Of a stretch of 64,000 bases of DNA, positions 16,555 to 26,048 are shown piece after piece. The translations under genes and the position numbers were made by a program. The notes beneath the pieces are model-generated. The model made no database searches, was not told the origin of the DNA, and was given only the letters and a program-made list of their open reading frames with translations. Each line of letters opens with the position of its first letter. Position 1 is the stretch's first letter. Source of the DNA: Armatimonadetes bacterium 55-13 (GTDB taxonomy: Bacteria; Armatimonadota; Fimbriimonadia; Fimbriimonadales; Fimbriimonadaceae); NCBI GenBank assembly GCA_001898035.1, contig MKRX01000016.1:67371-131370 (forward strand). The letters run 5' to 3'.

Positions 16555-16749
16555 TCAGGACTGAGGAGAAATGCGCGATTCCAGTTCGTTCGCGCGCTGC
16601 TCCAATTCTTCAAGAGATGCGTTGATCTTATCTACAAGCCGATCAGGCTGCTCCTCTTCAACGATCACAAGAATCCGTTTGATCAGTACACCAGCACTGA
16701 CTCCAACGACTAAACCAAGTAAAAACGATGCGCCAGACTTCACCACCAT
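16555..16749 (-). CDS. Small membrane protein with C-terminal coiled coil (YtxH-like shape)
   Basis: A 64-residue protein from ATG 16749 with one membrane helix (about 5-25), a short basic patch, then a heptad-like acidic helix (DKINASLEELEQRANELESR). A TTG 12 bases upstream is the alternative start. The shape resembles YtxH-like or similar small proteins, but no domain is certain. It lies 6 bases before the CrtI-like gene. Confidence 0.55.
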   Translation of the reverse strand: MVVKSGASFLLGLVVGVSAGVLIKRILVIVEEEQPDRLVDKINASLEELEQRANELESRISPQS

Positions 16750-16766
16750 CGTTTTACCCAATAAAA

Positions 16767-16794
16767 AAGCCCGGGTCTTTATAGACCCGGGCTT
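16767..16794 (-). terminator. Rho-independent terminator of the 1455-aa protein gene
   Basis: A perfect 12-bp stem (AAGCCCGGGTCT and AGACCCGGGCTT) with a four-base TTAT loop. On the minus strand it is followed by TTTT, and it lies about 20 bases after the stop at 16814. It leaves only 17 bases before the start of the next gene, so the downstream operon must be read through it or start from a promoter nearby. Confidence 0.9.
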
Positions 16795-16813
16795 AACCTC
16801 GCTTAAAGGATTG

Positions 16814-19800
16814 CTAGCGAGTGACGGTCAAGGACCCAGAGACGTTGTTTCCACCGTAGGTCGCCTTCACCTGAGTGGTGAGGGTTCTTGAGACCTTGTT
16901 TGTGGTCAACGTCTGGCTTGCCGAGGTGTTGCCCGCCAGAATGGTGATCGAGGATGGCATGTTCAGAATCTGCGGATTCGGAGACTTTGTCAACGAAACC
17001 ACTGCACCGCCTGCAGGAGCAGGTCCATCCAACGTTACCGTCATCGTCGTAACCAGAAGCCCACGAACGACGCTCGGCGAGAACGTGATTCCGACGACTC
17101 GAGGAGCTCGAACCGTTAGATTTGCCGAGTGAATATTCGTGGCGATCTGACCCGTGATTTGAACCGTATCCGTTTCCAGAACGGCCGTTGTGGTGATTGG
17201 GAACGTCTGCGTCGTGTTGCCCGCAGATATCACCACCGGGTTGCCGCCGTTGACAATCGCGCTTCCCGTTGCATCCGGAGGATTCGGAGCGACGCTCGAC
17301 TTCGAGATCGCGATCGGAACGCCACCGACGGGAGCCGCACCGGTAAGGGTGATGGTCATCGTCGCGCCGTTGCCGCCCAGAACGCTGCTGGGTGAGATCG
17401 AGATCGTGAAGTCGACAGGCGTAATCGTTAATGCTCGGTTGATCGGAGCGCCGCCTCGTGAAGCGCTCACCGTGGCATTAATGGTCGTGACAACCACCTG
17501 AGTACCAATCGAGAAGCTTCGCGAGTTACTGTTCGCCGCCACCAGAACCTGGCTTCCAGCCGTAGAGGGATCCTCGTCCGGCAGAACCACCTCTGGATTG
17601 GCACTCGAAAGGGTTACGAATGCGCCTCCCGGAGGCGTTGGCTGATTCAACGTTACCGTCCCCGTAACCGAACCGCCGCCCTGAATGGAGGTTGGGTTGA
17701 TGACGAAGTCGGTAAGGCTGATGTTGTCGATCAGTAACGTTGCATCCTTATTCGACGAGTTATAGCTCGCACGAACGACCGAGAAGGTGTTCGAGGCTAC
17801 CAAGTTTGTCGTCAGCGAGAACGTTGCCGACCGTCCGCCAGCCGGAATGGTAACGGAGACGGGCATGCTGCCGATGTTGCCTGCGTTCGTGATCCCCGTG
17901 AGGGTCACAAGCGCACCCGTGCTTGGAGCGTTGCCATCAAGAGTTACGGTGCCGGTAGTAGTTCCACCACCCGCTACACGATTCGGATTGAACGATAGTG
18001 TAGCCAACGAAGCGGGCTTTACAATCAGTGTCTGCGTTCGAGTCTTGCCCAAGAACGAGGCGCTGATGTTGCCGCTCTGTTGTGAGTCAACCGTCGCAGA
18101 CTGAATCGTAAAGTTCGCAGACTGCTGACCAGTCGGAACGGTTACCGTGCTGCCACCCGGGAAGGAGATCAGCGACGGATTATCGGTAGTCAACGCAACG
18201 GTGACATCTTCTGTTGCCGTGGTAAAGAGGGTCACTCGGCCCGTGCTCGTGTTACCGCTGACGACCGTTGCCGGCGTCAAGGTCAACTGAGACAGCCAAG
18301 GGTTGACCGTAAGCTGCGCGATCTTGAAGCTACCCAGATACTCAGCCTTGACCTGCACCTGCGTAGGATCGATCACGGGGCTTGAGAACAGGGTAAACGT
18401 TGCCGACGTTGCGCCAGGAGCAATCGTAACCGTTTGCTGAGCAACGGCGCTATTGGCGTCCAAAGAAGCTGCCGTGGTGCTGTCAATCGAAACGACGACA
18501 TCGACGCCTTCCGCCGGTGCCGGGCCACTAATGGTGACGGTACCGACCGACTGTTGACTCAGCCCACCGGCGATTGACGATGGAGCCAAAGTCAGATTCT
18601 GAACGAGAGGAATGTCGAGTCGGAAGCGGAAAAGGAATCCATCCCGCATTCGAATGACGCCCTGGTCGGCTCCTGATGGAATCGTAAGAGGGCCAGCCTG
18701 AGGATTCACTCGGCTTCCGTAAGGAACGTTGCTGAAGGTGGTCTGTCCGGTTACGTCAATCTGCTCTTTGAAAGCCAGCGGAGTGATAAACCCGGCGTCA
18801 AGACCACCATCGGTGACCTGGAAGACGGTCGGGGTTCCACCACTCGACACACGAGTATAAGCTCGGATCGAATCGGAAGATCCCATGACCCAGACGTCGC
18901 CAACTCCATCGACAAAGGGTGCGAACACCATTTCATCGAGATGGCCACCGATGTAAGTGCTGAATAGCACATCCTCCGCGGTCGAATTCAAGATCGTCAA
19001 GAATCCGTCAGTCGCAGGAAGATCGCCGGGGCCAGGGAACGTGTTGGCCGCTCGAATCGGATCCTTGGTAAAGATCGTTCCCGTCGACGAACCATTCGGT
19101 ACGTTGGGATCGGCGGGGGGATTGGGGAAGGTAATCGAACATTCCACAACGCCCGTGACAAAGGCGAAACCTCGTTGGTTGACGCCAATTCCAGTCGGAA
19201 TAACCGGGCCCTGAGTTCTCAGATTCGTACTGTAAACGATCGAAGATCCATCTGTATTGATCTTCGTGACGAATACATTGGCAAAGCTTGTGAACGTCTG
19301 GCCGAAGGTGCCCGTCGTGCGGGGAAAGTCAGAAGATGAAGCGATTCCAGTGAGATAGGCATTGCCGGATTCGTCAACTGCAATCGAGCTGCCCGTATCG
19401 TTGCCAGCTCCACCCAGAAGCGCGGAGTAGACGACGTTCCCGTCGGGATCGAATTTGGCAACGTAAATGTCATTGTTTCGCAACAATCGACCGGTAGCAA
19501 AAACGCCAGCCGTAGTCGGATAACCCGGAGTTCCAGCCGATGCCGTGTCCTGGTTGCCCGTGAACGCGACCGTGCCGGTAATCAGAATGTTATCGACGCT
19601 GTCGATGGCAACGGAGCTACCCGTAATCGTTGAAGTCGCGTCGCTATCTAGTCCCGTTCTTCCACCGGATAAGCTCCCCATCGTGCCGGTCGGCAGTCCG
19701 GAAGTTTGGGCGGCAGAACCACCATGGAATTGAGCCCAAACGAGTGACTGACCTGTAGGCGCAAATCTCGCCACAAACGCGGCGCTGGTCGAGCCACCTG

Positions 19801-21181
19801 GGAAAGAAGCGGTGCCAGGCATCAAAGCGTTGGCATGTCCTGAAACCACCAAGTCGCCCGAAACCGGGGCAATGGCAAATCCGGTCAAAGCTTCTGTGGT
19901 CGCGGTCGAACCGTAGTAGGTCGAATAGGAAGGAGTAAGAACGGAAAGAGCATCCTTATCGAAAGCGATGAGGAAGATATCCGAACTGCCACTTCGGGCC
20001 GCCTGGAATGATGAACCGCTAATTCCTGGAAAATCCGCCGACGTTGTAACACCCGCAATCCATATTCGATTTCCCGTAGGATCGACCGAAATGAACTTGC
20101 CAGTCTCACGTCCTGAACCACCTACATAGGCTGAATACTCGTGGACGTAAGCGTCGCCGCGGAGCTTAGCGATAAAGGTGTCCGAAGCGCCGGTGATATT
20201 AACGCTAAACGGTCCGAACAGAATCGGAAAGTCCGGCGCCTGAGTTGCACCCGTGAAATAGATGCCTGCATCGGAATCCGCCGCTACCGCCCGGACTTCA
20301 TCGATACCGCCGTCGCCGCCGTAGTAGGTGCCGTAAACGATCGGGTCAACCACAACCGGAAGCGAGGAATCATGCGTTCCAACTTCGATGCCAACCGTGT
20401 TTTTGCCCTGCTTGACGAAGTTAGCTGGAACCTGAACCTTCTGTCCCTTCTTCATCTGATAGGCAAACAGCCCTCGATGCTCAAGCAAACCCTTTTGGGT
20501 TCCAAGAGTCAAATCGGTTTTGTTGACATCTACCGAGGAAGCGCCATTGAAGCGCATCTTAATAATGTCTGACTTTGCGCCTGGCTGGAGAATAAGGTCG
20601 TATCGAGGTCGGTCGCCATCGTTGTACACGCGCATGTCGACACCTTTGTAGATGGACGACAGCTTGACCTCTCCAAAACTGTGGACAGTCTTCGTGTCCT
20701 TGAATGATTTCCCTTGAATGAACTGGGTAACCGTCGGCAGTTTATCGATTCCCTTGTGCGTCAGCGCTTTACCGCCCACAAAAGACATATCGATAACTTG
20801 ACCCTTCTTGTAGGTCTGTCCCTTCTCCACGGATTGCGAATAGTATTCGGATCGCAAACCGTGATCGGTAACCCACAGGTTCAAGTTCGGGCTCTGGGCA
20901 AGATACAAGGCATTCTTATCCCACTGGCCGCCGTTCTCCATAAACGACTTTGCCGTCTTACGGAGTCTTTGCTTTAAAATCGACTGCTGGTTAGTCTCCG
21001 TCGACTGGCCCGTATTCCCCTGTGCGGGGGCGGGGGCAACCGATGGATCCTTGTCCAGCATCGCATTGACCGCGCCAAGCCCCATAGGACTTGCTCCGGC
21101 GGTCGAAGCTGCGACGATCGTTCCCAGGAACGCCGACAGCCTCAGCGGAAGACTAAGTTTTCCAATCACAGACGCATACAC
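16814..21181 (-). CDS. Large secreted protein: DUF7948-like N-terminus, SBBP beta-propeller repeats, tandem Ig-like repeats
   Basis: The 1455-residue protein has a signal peptide-like start (about residues 1-30), then a DUF7948-like region (about 75-290, FMENGGQWD... and VDPIVYGTYYGG). Next comes a propeller built of SBBP repeats (about 285-800; YSTYYG, DSVDNILITGTV and YLTGIASS type blades). From about residue 860 to the end, at least six Ig-like repeats follow, each starting like LTLAPSSIAGG, LSFNPNRVAGG or FVINPTSIQGG and having a VTIAPG-type strand. No C-terminal sorting signal is visible. Probably a surface adhesin or scaffold. AGAGG lies 7 bases before the ATG. The gene is followed by a strong terminator. 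Confidence 0.82.
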   Translation of the reverse strand: MYASVIGKLSLPLRLSAFLGTIVAASTAGASPMGLGAVNAMLDKDPSVAPAPAQGNTGQSTETNQQSILKQRLRKTAKSFMENGGQWDKNALYLAQSPNLNLWVTDHGLRSEYYSQSVEKGQTYKKGQVIDMSFVGGKALTHKGIDKLPTVTQFIQGKSFKDTKTVHSFGEVKLSSIYKGVDMRVYNDGDRPRYDLILQPGAKSDIIKMRFNGASSVDVNKTDLTLGTQKGLLEHRGLFAYQMKKGQKVQVPANFVKQGKNTVGIEVGTHDSSLPVVVDPIVYGTYYGGDGGIDEVRAVAADSDAGIYFTGATQAPDFPILFGPFSVNITGASDTFIAKLRGDAYVHEYSAYVGGSGRETGKFISVDPTGNRIWIAGVTTSADFPGISGSSFQAARSGSSDIFLIAFDKDALSVLTPSYSTYYGSTATTEALTGFAIAPVSGDLVVSGHANALMPGTASFPGGSTSAAFVARFAPTGQSLVWAQFHGGSAAQTSGLPTGTMGSLSGGRTGLDSDATSTITGSSVAIDSVDNILITGTVAFTGNQDTASAGTPGYPTTAGVFATGRLLRNNDIYVAKFDPDGNVVYSALLGGAGNDTGSSIAVDESGNAYLTGIASSSDFPRTTGTFGQTFTSFANVFVTKINTDGSSIVYSTNLRTQGPVIPTGIGVNQRGFAFVTGVVECSITFPNPPADPNVPNGSSTGTIFTKDPIRAANTFPGPGDLPATDGFLTILNSTAEDVLFSTYIGGHLDEMVFAPFVDGVGDVWVMGSSDSIRAYTRVSSGGTPTVFQVTDGGLDAGFITPLAFKEQIDVTGQTTFSNVPYGSRVNPQAGPLTIPSGADQGVIRMRDGFLFRFRLDIPLVQNLTLAPSSIAGGLSQQSVGTVTISGPAPAEGVDVVVSIDSTTAASLDANSAVAQQTVTIAPGATSATFTLFSSPVIDPTQVQVKAEYLGSFKIAQLTVNPWLSQLTLTPATVVSGNTSTGRVTLFTTATEDVTVALTTDNPSLISFPGGSTVTVPTGQQSANFTIQSATVDSQQSGNISASFLGKTRTQTLIVKPASLATLSFNPNRVAGGGTTTGTVTLDGNAPSTGALVTLTGITNAGNIGSMPVSVTIPAGGRSATFSLTTNLVASNTFSVVRASYNSSNKDATLLIDNISLTDFVINPTSIQGGGSVTGTVTLNQPTPPGGAFVTLSSANPEVVLPDEDPSTAGSQVLVAANSNSRSFSIGTQVVVTTINATVSASRGGAPINRALTITPVDFTISISPSSVLGGNGATMTITLTGAAPVGGVPIAISKSSVAPNPPDATGSAIVNGGNPVVISAGNTTQTFPITTTAVLETDTVQITGQIATNIHSANLTVRAPRVVGITFSPSVVRGLLVTTMTVTLDGPAPAGGAVVSLTKSPNPQILNMPSSITILAGNTSASQTLTTNKVSRTLTTQVKATYGGNNVSGSLTVTR
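16817..18604 (-). repeat. Tandem Ig-like protein repeats within the large surface protein
   Basis: At least six repeats of about 90-105 residues. Each opens with a hydrophobic-Pro-x-x-(V/I)-x-GG block, then TGTVTL or TMTVTL, then PAPAGGxxVxL, then a VxI(A/P)xGxxSxxxxL strand. They diverge at nucleotide level, so they do not give near-identical DNA repeats and look old. Confidence 0.75.
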
Positions 21182-21400
21182 CTCTTAAGCGAGTATCAGA
21201 CCACAAATCCATGCGCACGCTTCCCTCTCCCTCGGCGTGCTCACACGTGACTTGCGGGCATTTTAACTCAGATCGATCACGATACACCAGTAATCCTATC
21301 AAACGCGCGCAGATTTGAGAACCCACAGAGCACCTAGACAGAATCACCCGTGTGTTAGGACGGGACAATCCCGTACTTCGTTCTAGGATTTCTCAGCGAT

Positions 21401-22744
21401 TTACCAGAGTTGAGCGAGCTTGCCCGTACTGTTGCCCAACGACTCGATTCGCACACCCATTCGGTCCAACATGGATAAGTACAGGTTATTGAGCGGAGTG
21501 TGATTTTTATAGACCACATGCCTCCCCGTCTTGAAGGCGCCTCCCGCCTTTCCTGCGAATAAAATGGGCAGGTTATCGTGGTTATGACGATCACCATCGC
21601 TAATCCCGGCGCCATAAACAACCATGGTGTTGTCCAGCATCGTGCCATCGGTTTCCTTGATTGACTTGAGCTTTCGCAGCACATATCCAAGTTGGTCGAT
21701 ATGATACTGATCGATTAGGCGCTTCTTTTCGAGCTTTGCCGGGTCCTTTCCGTGGTGCGACATGTCATGATGCCCTTCCGGAACGCCAATCATCGGATAG
21801 CTTCGGTTGCTGCCATCGTTTGCAAACATAAAGGTGCAGATGCGAGTCAAGTCGGCTTGAAAGGCTAACACCATCATGTCGCCCATGAGGCGAATGTGCT
21901 CGCCGTAATCGTGGGGAATTCCGGTAGGGCGGCTTGCCTGTGCAAGGGCCATGTCGCGACCAACCTGCTCCAACTTAATGATCCGCTTCTCTATATCCCG
22001 AACGCTCTCGAAATACTCGTCGAGCTTGCCTTGGTCCCGCTTGCCAAGTCGAGACTTGAGCCGCGTCGCGTCCTCCATGACGATGTCCAGAATGCTCTGG
22101 GTAAAGAGATCGCGCCGCGCGCGGCTCTGCTCCTGCCCTGCCTTGTCTCCAGACCCGAATAATCGTTCAAAAACCAAACGAGGATTTACTTCCTTGGCCA
22201 CGGGAGTCGACTCGGATCGCCAAGCGATGTTAGAGGAGTAAGCGCAACTGTATCCAGAATCGCAATCACCTGCCATTGCCCCGCGTTCGCATCCAATTTC
22301 AAGCGAGGCAAATGGCGTCAATCCTCCCACTGCCTTTGCCGCAACTTGATCAACGGAAATGCCACTCTTGATGTCTGCGCCCGACGTCTTCTTAGGATGA
22401 ACTCCGGTGAGCCAGCACGCTGTGGACCGAGCGTGATCGCCTGGGCCATCCCCCAGCGCAAAAGCATTGTCTTGGCTCAATCCGGTCAAGATAGAAAAGT
22501 CATCCTTCAGATCCTTAATAGGATCCAACACAGACGGCAAGGCGTATCCCGCGCCTTCGGATGCCGGAGTCCAGTGCTCCATGCTAATTCCGTTGGGGAC
22601 GAACATAAACGCCATCCTCATCGGCTTCACGGCTTTGGCGGCAGATTGCGCTAAAGCATTTAGAGGGAGCATCGCATCCAGCAACGGCAGGGCCATCGCC
22701 GTTCCTACTCCTCTCAAAAACGTCCGTCTATTTATTGGGTTCAT
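21401..22744 (-). CDS. DUF1552 family protein (secreted, sulfatase/alkaline-phosphatase-like fold)
   Basis: The 447-residue protein has a twin-arginine-like leader (NRRTFLRGVGTAMALPLLDAM) and the DUF1552 pattern (MAFMFVPNG, HGKDP, VVYGAGISDGDRHNHDNLP, GKAGGAFKTGRHV). DUF1552 genes are nearly always paired with DUF1592 cytochrome genes, mainly in Planctomycetes and relatives; the joint function is not known. Here the ATGA overlap (4 bases) with the upstream DUF1592 gene shows the usual pairing. Confidence 0.9.
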   Translation of the reverse strand: MNPINRRTFLRGVGTAMALPLLDAMLPLNALAQSAAKAVKPMRMAFMFVPNGISMEHWTPASEGAGYALPSVLDPIKDLKDDFSILTGLSQDNAFALGDGPGDHARSTACWLTGVHPKKTSGADIKSGISVDQVAAKAVGGLTPFASLEIGCERGAMAGDCDSGYSCAYSSNIAWRSESTPVAKEVNPRLVFERLFGSGDKAGQEQSRARRDLFTQSILDIVMEDATRLKSRLGKRDQGKLDEYFESVRDIEKRIIKLEQVGRDMALAQASRPTGIPHDYGEHIRLMGDMMVLAFQADLTRICTFMFANDGSNRSYPMIGVPEGHHDMSHHGKDPAKLEKKRLIDQYHIDQLGYVLRKLKSIKETDGTMLDNTMVVYGAGISDGDRHNHDNLPILFAGKAGGAFKTGRHVVYKNHTPLNNLYLSMLDRMGVRIESLGNSTGKLAQLW

Positions 22745-25122
22745 TTGCTTGCTCCGGCACTTCCACGCCTTCTAAAGGAGTCGCTCTGTACAACGGCATT
22801 GACCATAGCGGAAAACTTAAATTTTCCTTTTTCAGTCGCTCGTAAAATCGTGTCAATGTGGCATCGGTCGCTGACATCGAGTCCCCGACCAAGGGCGTAA
22901 GTCAAAAGCTTCTCACTGAGACTCCTCACGAAAAGCTCCTTATTTTTCATCAAGTATTTCCGTAGTCCCGTCGGTCCAACGAACTTCTCTCCATTAGGAA
23001 GTTCACCGGAGGCGTCAATCTTATTGGCGCCTTCCATCGCACGCCACACGCCAATTGGATCAAAATTCTCCAGTCCAAACCCTAACGGATCCATTTTGGA
23101 ATGGCAACTAAAGCACTCAGGCTTATTACGATGGTCGGCGAGCTGTTCCCTAAGTGACTTGCCTGCCGAATTCCCATCGTTCTCGGCTAAGATGCCGACC
23201 CCTGGCGGGGGTGGGGGAGGAGGCGTGCCAAGGATTTGTTCCAATACCCACTTTCCGCGCTTCGTGGGAGATGTGCGCGTGGGGTTTGAGGTGACTGTCA
23301 GAACACTAGCTTGAGTCAGGATTCCTGCCCTCTCCGTCCCAACCAAGGAGACCTTCCTGAATTCCGGCCCTGTCACATTGGGAATGCCATAGAGCTTGGC
23401 CAGCGGACCATTGATATACGTAAACTGCCCTTCTATGAAGTCCAGCACGCTTCGATCTTGGCTCACCACAGCTTTGAAGAATGACTTCGTTTCCGTCATC
23501 ATTGCATCCCTTAGATCTTCGTTGTACTGAGGGAATTGCTTCGTATCCGGGTGAATGATGGCAAGCTTCCTGAGGTTCAGCCACTGAGATGCAAAATTGT
23601 CCGCCAAAGCCTTCGACTTGGGGTCCTTGAGCATCCGCTGAACTTCTTGAAGCAAAATAGCCGACTTTGAGAGGGTTCCATCGGCTGCAAGTCCCATCAA
23701 TCTGTCGTCAGGCATGGAACTCCACAAAAAATAGGACAAGCGGGACGCCAACTCATAGCCGTTAAGCTGACGAGAAGCATTCGGATTAGCTTTGGGATCT
23801 ACTTCGGCTCTGAACAAGAAATGAGGAGAGACCAACGTCGCTTGCACGCCAAGTTGAATGCCGCGTTCAAAAGGCTCCTTGTACTTCATCGCAAGGTCGA
23901 AAATCTGAAGGAGTCGCTCAACTTCTTCAGGTGTCGCCGGACGACGATAGGCTCGCGACGCAAAATTCGAGAGAATCTTCCGCGCGTACTCACGGGGGTT
24001 GTTTGTAGGCGGAGGACCAGGAATGATGCGGCTATGACTGGCGGGAATGATCGCCGCGCCGCCAACCGGGCCAGAAACTTCAGCAAAGTCAATCCAAAGG
24101 TTTCGGTCCCGATCTCCCTCTGCGTTCTCTGGTCGATAGAAGTCGTTAGTAAACGTTAGGGCGATCTCCGAAGCCCCTCCTTCGATCTTAACCAGAGCCT
24201 CGTACATCTGAGGCGACCGCTTTCGAGCCTGGACATCAAACTGTTGAACCGGCTTTCCGTCCAAGGACAGAACCATTTTTGCCGACTCGGGCCCGGCGTG
24301 GTCTTCATAGGCTCGCACCTTCACCCGATACATTCCAGGCTTAGGCGCCTTAAATTGGAACTTGAACGACCCGTAGGAAGCCAGACAGCCAAATCCGTCG
24401 TTTCCATTGAGACTATCTTCCGCCTCAAACCGAGACGAATCGCTCGTCGGAACATAGATCGCTTCCTTGGCGATCTTCTCCGCCGCCGACATGTACTTTT
24501 CCATCAAAAGCGGCGACAGTGATAACACATCTCCAATGTTGTCAAAGCCATAGCCAACGTCGTCAGAAGGAAAATCGTCAGCTAATCTGAGATCGAGTCC
24601 AACCAAATCCCGAATGGTGTTGTTGTACTCTTCCCGATTCAGGCGTCGGATCGTCACGCGACCAGGGTCGGCCAACCGACAGTCGCCAGTGATCGTTCGA
24701 TCGATCCACTCGACGATGTTCTTGCGTTGAATGGGCGAAGGTTGAGGCATGCCTTTGGGCGGCATATGCCCGCTCCCCAGGTTTTTGGAAATCTTCTCCC
24801 AGGTCGCCAAATCCTTCTTGACGTCGGCTTCGCTCTTAAACTTTGAAACGGAAATGCCAGCCGTCGCATCCTTCCCGCTATGACATCCCCCGCAATACTT
24901 GGTCAGAACCGGAAGGACGTCCTTAGAATAGCTTGTTGCAAGGACCTTGGCGGTGCTTTTCTTTGTGTTCTGCGGTTTGCCTTTACTTTGCACGAGCGCA
25001 GCCCCACTGACGAACACAAGCGAACTGACCAATCCCAGTATCTTAAGTTCGCCAATAAATCCCCTCGTCTTGCTCCGTTGAACAGCCGAGGGTCCTTTGA
25101 TGTTCCGATTCAAAAACGACAC
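22741..25122 (-). CDS. DUF1592 multidomain c-type cytochrome (with DUF1587, DUF1595, DUF1588, DUF1585)
   Basis: The 793-residue protein is the classic planctomycete-type arrangement. A CGGCH haem-binding motif lies at 77-81 (YCGGCHSG), a signal-anchor-like segment at about 30-46, then RRLNREEYNNTIRDLVGL (DUF1587), a carbohydrate-binding-like module (about 230-340), YRRPATPEEVERLL (DUF1595), FLWSSMPDD and LADNFASQWLNL (DUF1592), TSPTKRGKWVLEQILGTPPPPPP (DUF1588), CFSCHSKMDPLGFGLENFD (second haem-like CxxCH) and LTYALGRGLD (DUF1585). Probable role: extracellular oxidation of a surface polymer, together with the DUF1552 partner. Function is inferred only. Confidence 0.9.
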   Translation of the reverse strand: MSFLNRNIKGPSAVQRSKTRGFIGELKILGLVSSLVFVSGAALVQSKGKPQNTKKSTAKVLATSYSKDVLPVLTKYCGGCHSGKDATAGISVSKFKSEADVKKDLATWEKISKNLGSGHMPPKGMPQPSPIQRKNIVEWIDRTITGDCRLADPGRVTIRRLNREEYNNTIRDLVGLDLRLADDFPSDDVGYGFDNIGDVLSLSPLLMEKYMSAAEKIAKEAIYVPTSDSSRFEAEDSLNGNDGFGCLASYGSFKFQFKAPKPGMYRVKVRAYEDHAGPESAKMVLSLDGKPVQQFDVQARKRSPQMYEALVKIEGGASEIALTFTNDFYRPENAEGDRDRNLWIDFAEVSGPVGGAAIIPASHSRIIPGPPPTNNPREYARKILSNFASRAYRRPATPEEVERLLQIFDLAMKYKEPFERGIQLGVQATLVSPHFLFRAEVDPKANPNASRQLNGYELASRLSYFLWSSMPDDRLMGLAADGTLSKSAILLQEVQRMLKDPKSKALADNFASQWLNLRKLAIIHPDTKQFPQYNEDLRDAMMTETKSFFKAVVSQDRSVLDFIEGQFTYINGPLAKLYGIPNVTGPEFRKVSLVGTERAGILTQASVLTVTSNPTRTSPTKRGKWVLEQILGTPPPPPPPGVGILAENDGNSAGKSLREQLADHRNKPECFSCHSKMDPLGFGLENFDPIGVWRAMEGANKIDASGELPNGEKFVGPTGLRKYLMKNKELFVRSLSEKLLTYALGRGLDVSDRCHIDTILRATEKGKFKFSAMVNAVVQSDSFRRRGSAGASK

Positions 25123-25346
25123 GCCAACAGACTCCCTTCAACCTAGCATCTTACAACTGATTGAATGATAAATCAACGACGAATAAGAAAGCATAAAGAA
25201 TCCACCAGCTATCACTGACATCTCATTCTTCTCATTCGTTTTTCATTCTTTCTCGGAACTCATTGGCGGAAAGTGGAGTTACCATTACTTCGAAAGCCAT
25301 GTCTTAAGCGTGCTCATCTCAGGCACGATGACAATTGGAGGGAATT

Positions 25347-25913
25347 ATGGTCAAGAAGGTTTTGGCGGCAGCGACGCTCGTTTCCGCACTCTCAATTTCG
25401 GTTTTGGCAATGCGCACGGGCGCAGAGTCGGGCATCAAGGTAGGAGAATACGTTTCCGCGTTCCATCCTCACCACATTTCAGGTCCGCATAAGGGCACCG
25501 ATGCTTGCCCCCCATGCACCTATGGCGCGCTTCCCGCCGTACAAGTCTGGGTCAATGGCGATGACATCGCAAATGTCGAAAAAGTGGCCAAACTCCTGAA
25601 TGATCGCGTCGGCGATTGGAACAAGTCCAAGTTCAAAGCGTTCTTCATTTTCGTCACAGATGGTGCCAAGAAAGCGGATACCACCAAGATGATTGAGACC
25701 GTTGTGGGAAAGGTCAATGCAAAGATCCCCATGGCCTGGATCGATAAAACAGACGGAGCAATCAAGGACTACAAAGTCAACACCGATGGCGCAGTTAAGA
25801 ACACCATCTTCGTTTATAAGGACAAGCAGGTTCAAACCAAGTTTGTAAACTTTGAAGCGACCAAAGATGGTCTTGCAAAACTAACGACAGCAATCGACTC
25901 GGTTAACAAGTAG
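25347..25913 (+). CDS. Secreted thioredoxin-fold protein with CPPC motif
   Basis: A 188-residue protein with a signal peptide (residues 1-24). ACPPCTYGALPAVQVWVNG gives a CxxC motif on a thioredoxin-like fold, here placed next to a leading HPHHISGPHKG metal-binding-looking stretch. I do not know the function. The start is the ATG at 25347, with GGAGG 6 bases upstream, rather than the TTG at 25335. A strong terminator follows. Confidence 0.72.
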   Translation: MVKKVLAAATLVSALSISVLAMRTGAESGIKVGEYVSAFHPHHISGPHKGTDACPPCTYGALPAVQVWVNGDDIANVEKVAKLLNDRVGDWNKSKFKAFFIFVTDGAKKADTTKMIETVVGKVNAKIPMAWIDKTDGAIKDYKVNTDGAVKNTIFVYKDKQVQTKFVNFEATKDGLAKLTTAIDSVNK

Positions 25914-25932
25914 AAGTTCTTACATCGGAGGC

Positions 25933-25971
25933 AAAACGGATGCCGCACACCAGGGCGGCATCCGTTTTTTT
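25933..25971 (+). terminator. Rho-independent terminator
   Basis: A 14-bp stem (AAAACGGATGCCGC with GCGGCATCCGTTTT), 8-base loop and a T-run (TTTTTTT) on the plus strand, 19 bases after the thioredoxin-fold gene stop. Confidence 0.92.
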
Positions 25972-26048
25972 ATTCACGTTTCGCGAGACGATTCGCCCCG
26001 TTGCAACGGTAGGTTGTCGGTAGCGACACATTCGCAGTGGAAGTGTTT

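Noticed and set aside
20141-20572. Plus-strand ORF opposite the large surface protein
   Set aside because: Composition mirrors the codon bias of the opposite strand; no start signal and no family match.
21182-21400. Possible riboswitch or small gene in the 219-base gap upstream of the large surface protein
   Set aside because: Only weak hairpins (GCACGC/GCGTGC and ACGGGA/TCCCGT) are seen; they lack the conserved bases of c-di-GMP or other riboswitches I know, and the ORF there has no family pattern.
25219-25257. TCATTCTT-type direct repeats upstream of the CPPC protein gene
   Set aside because: Low-complexity pyrimidine stretch, imperfect copies; no evidence for a CRISPR or operator.
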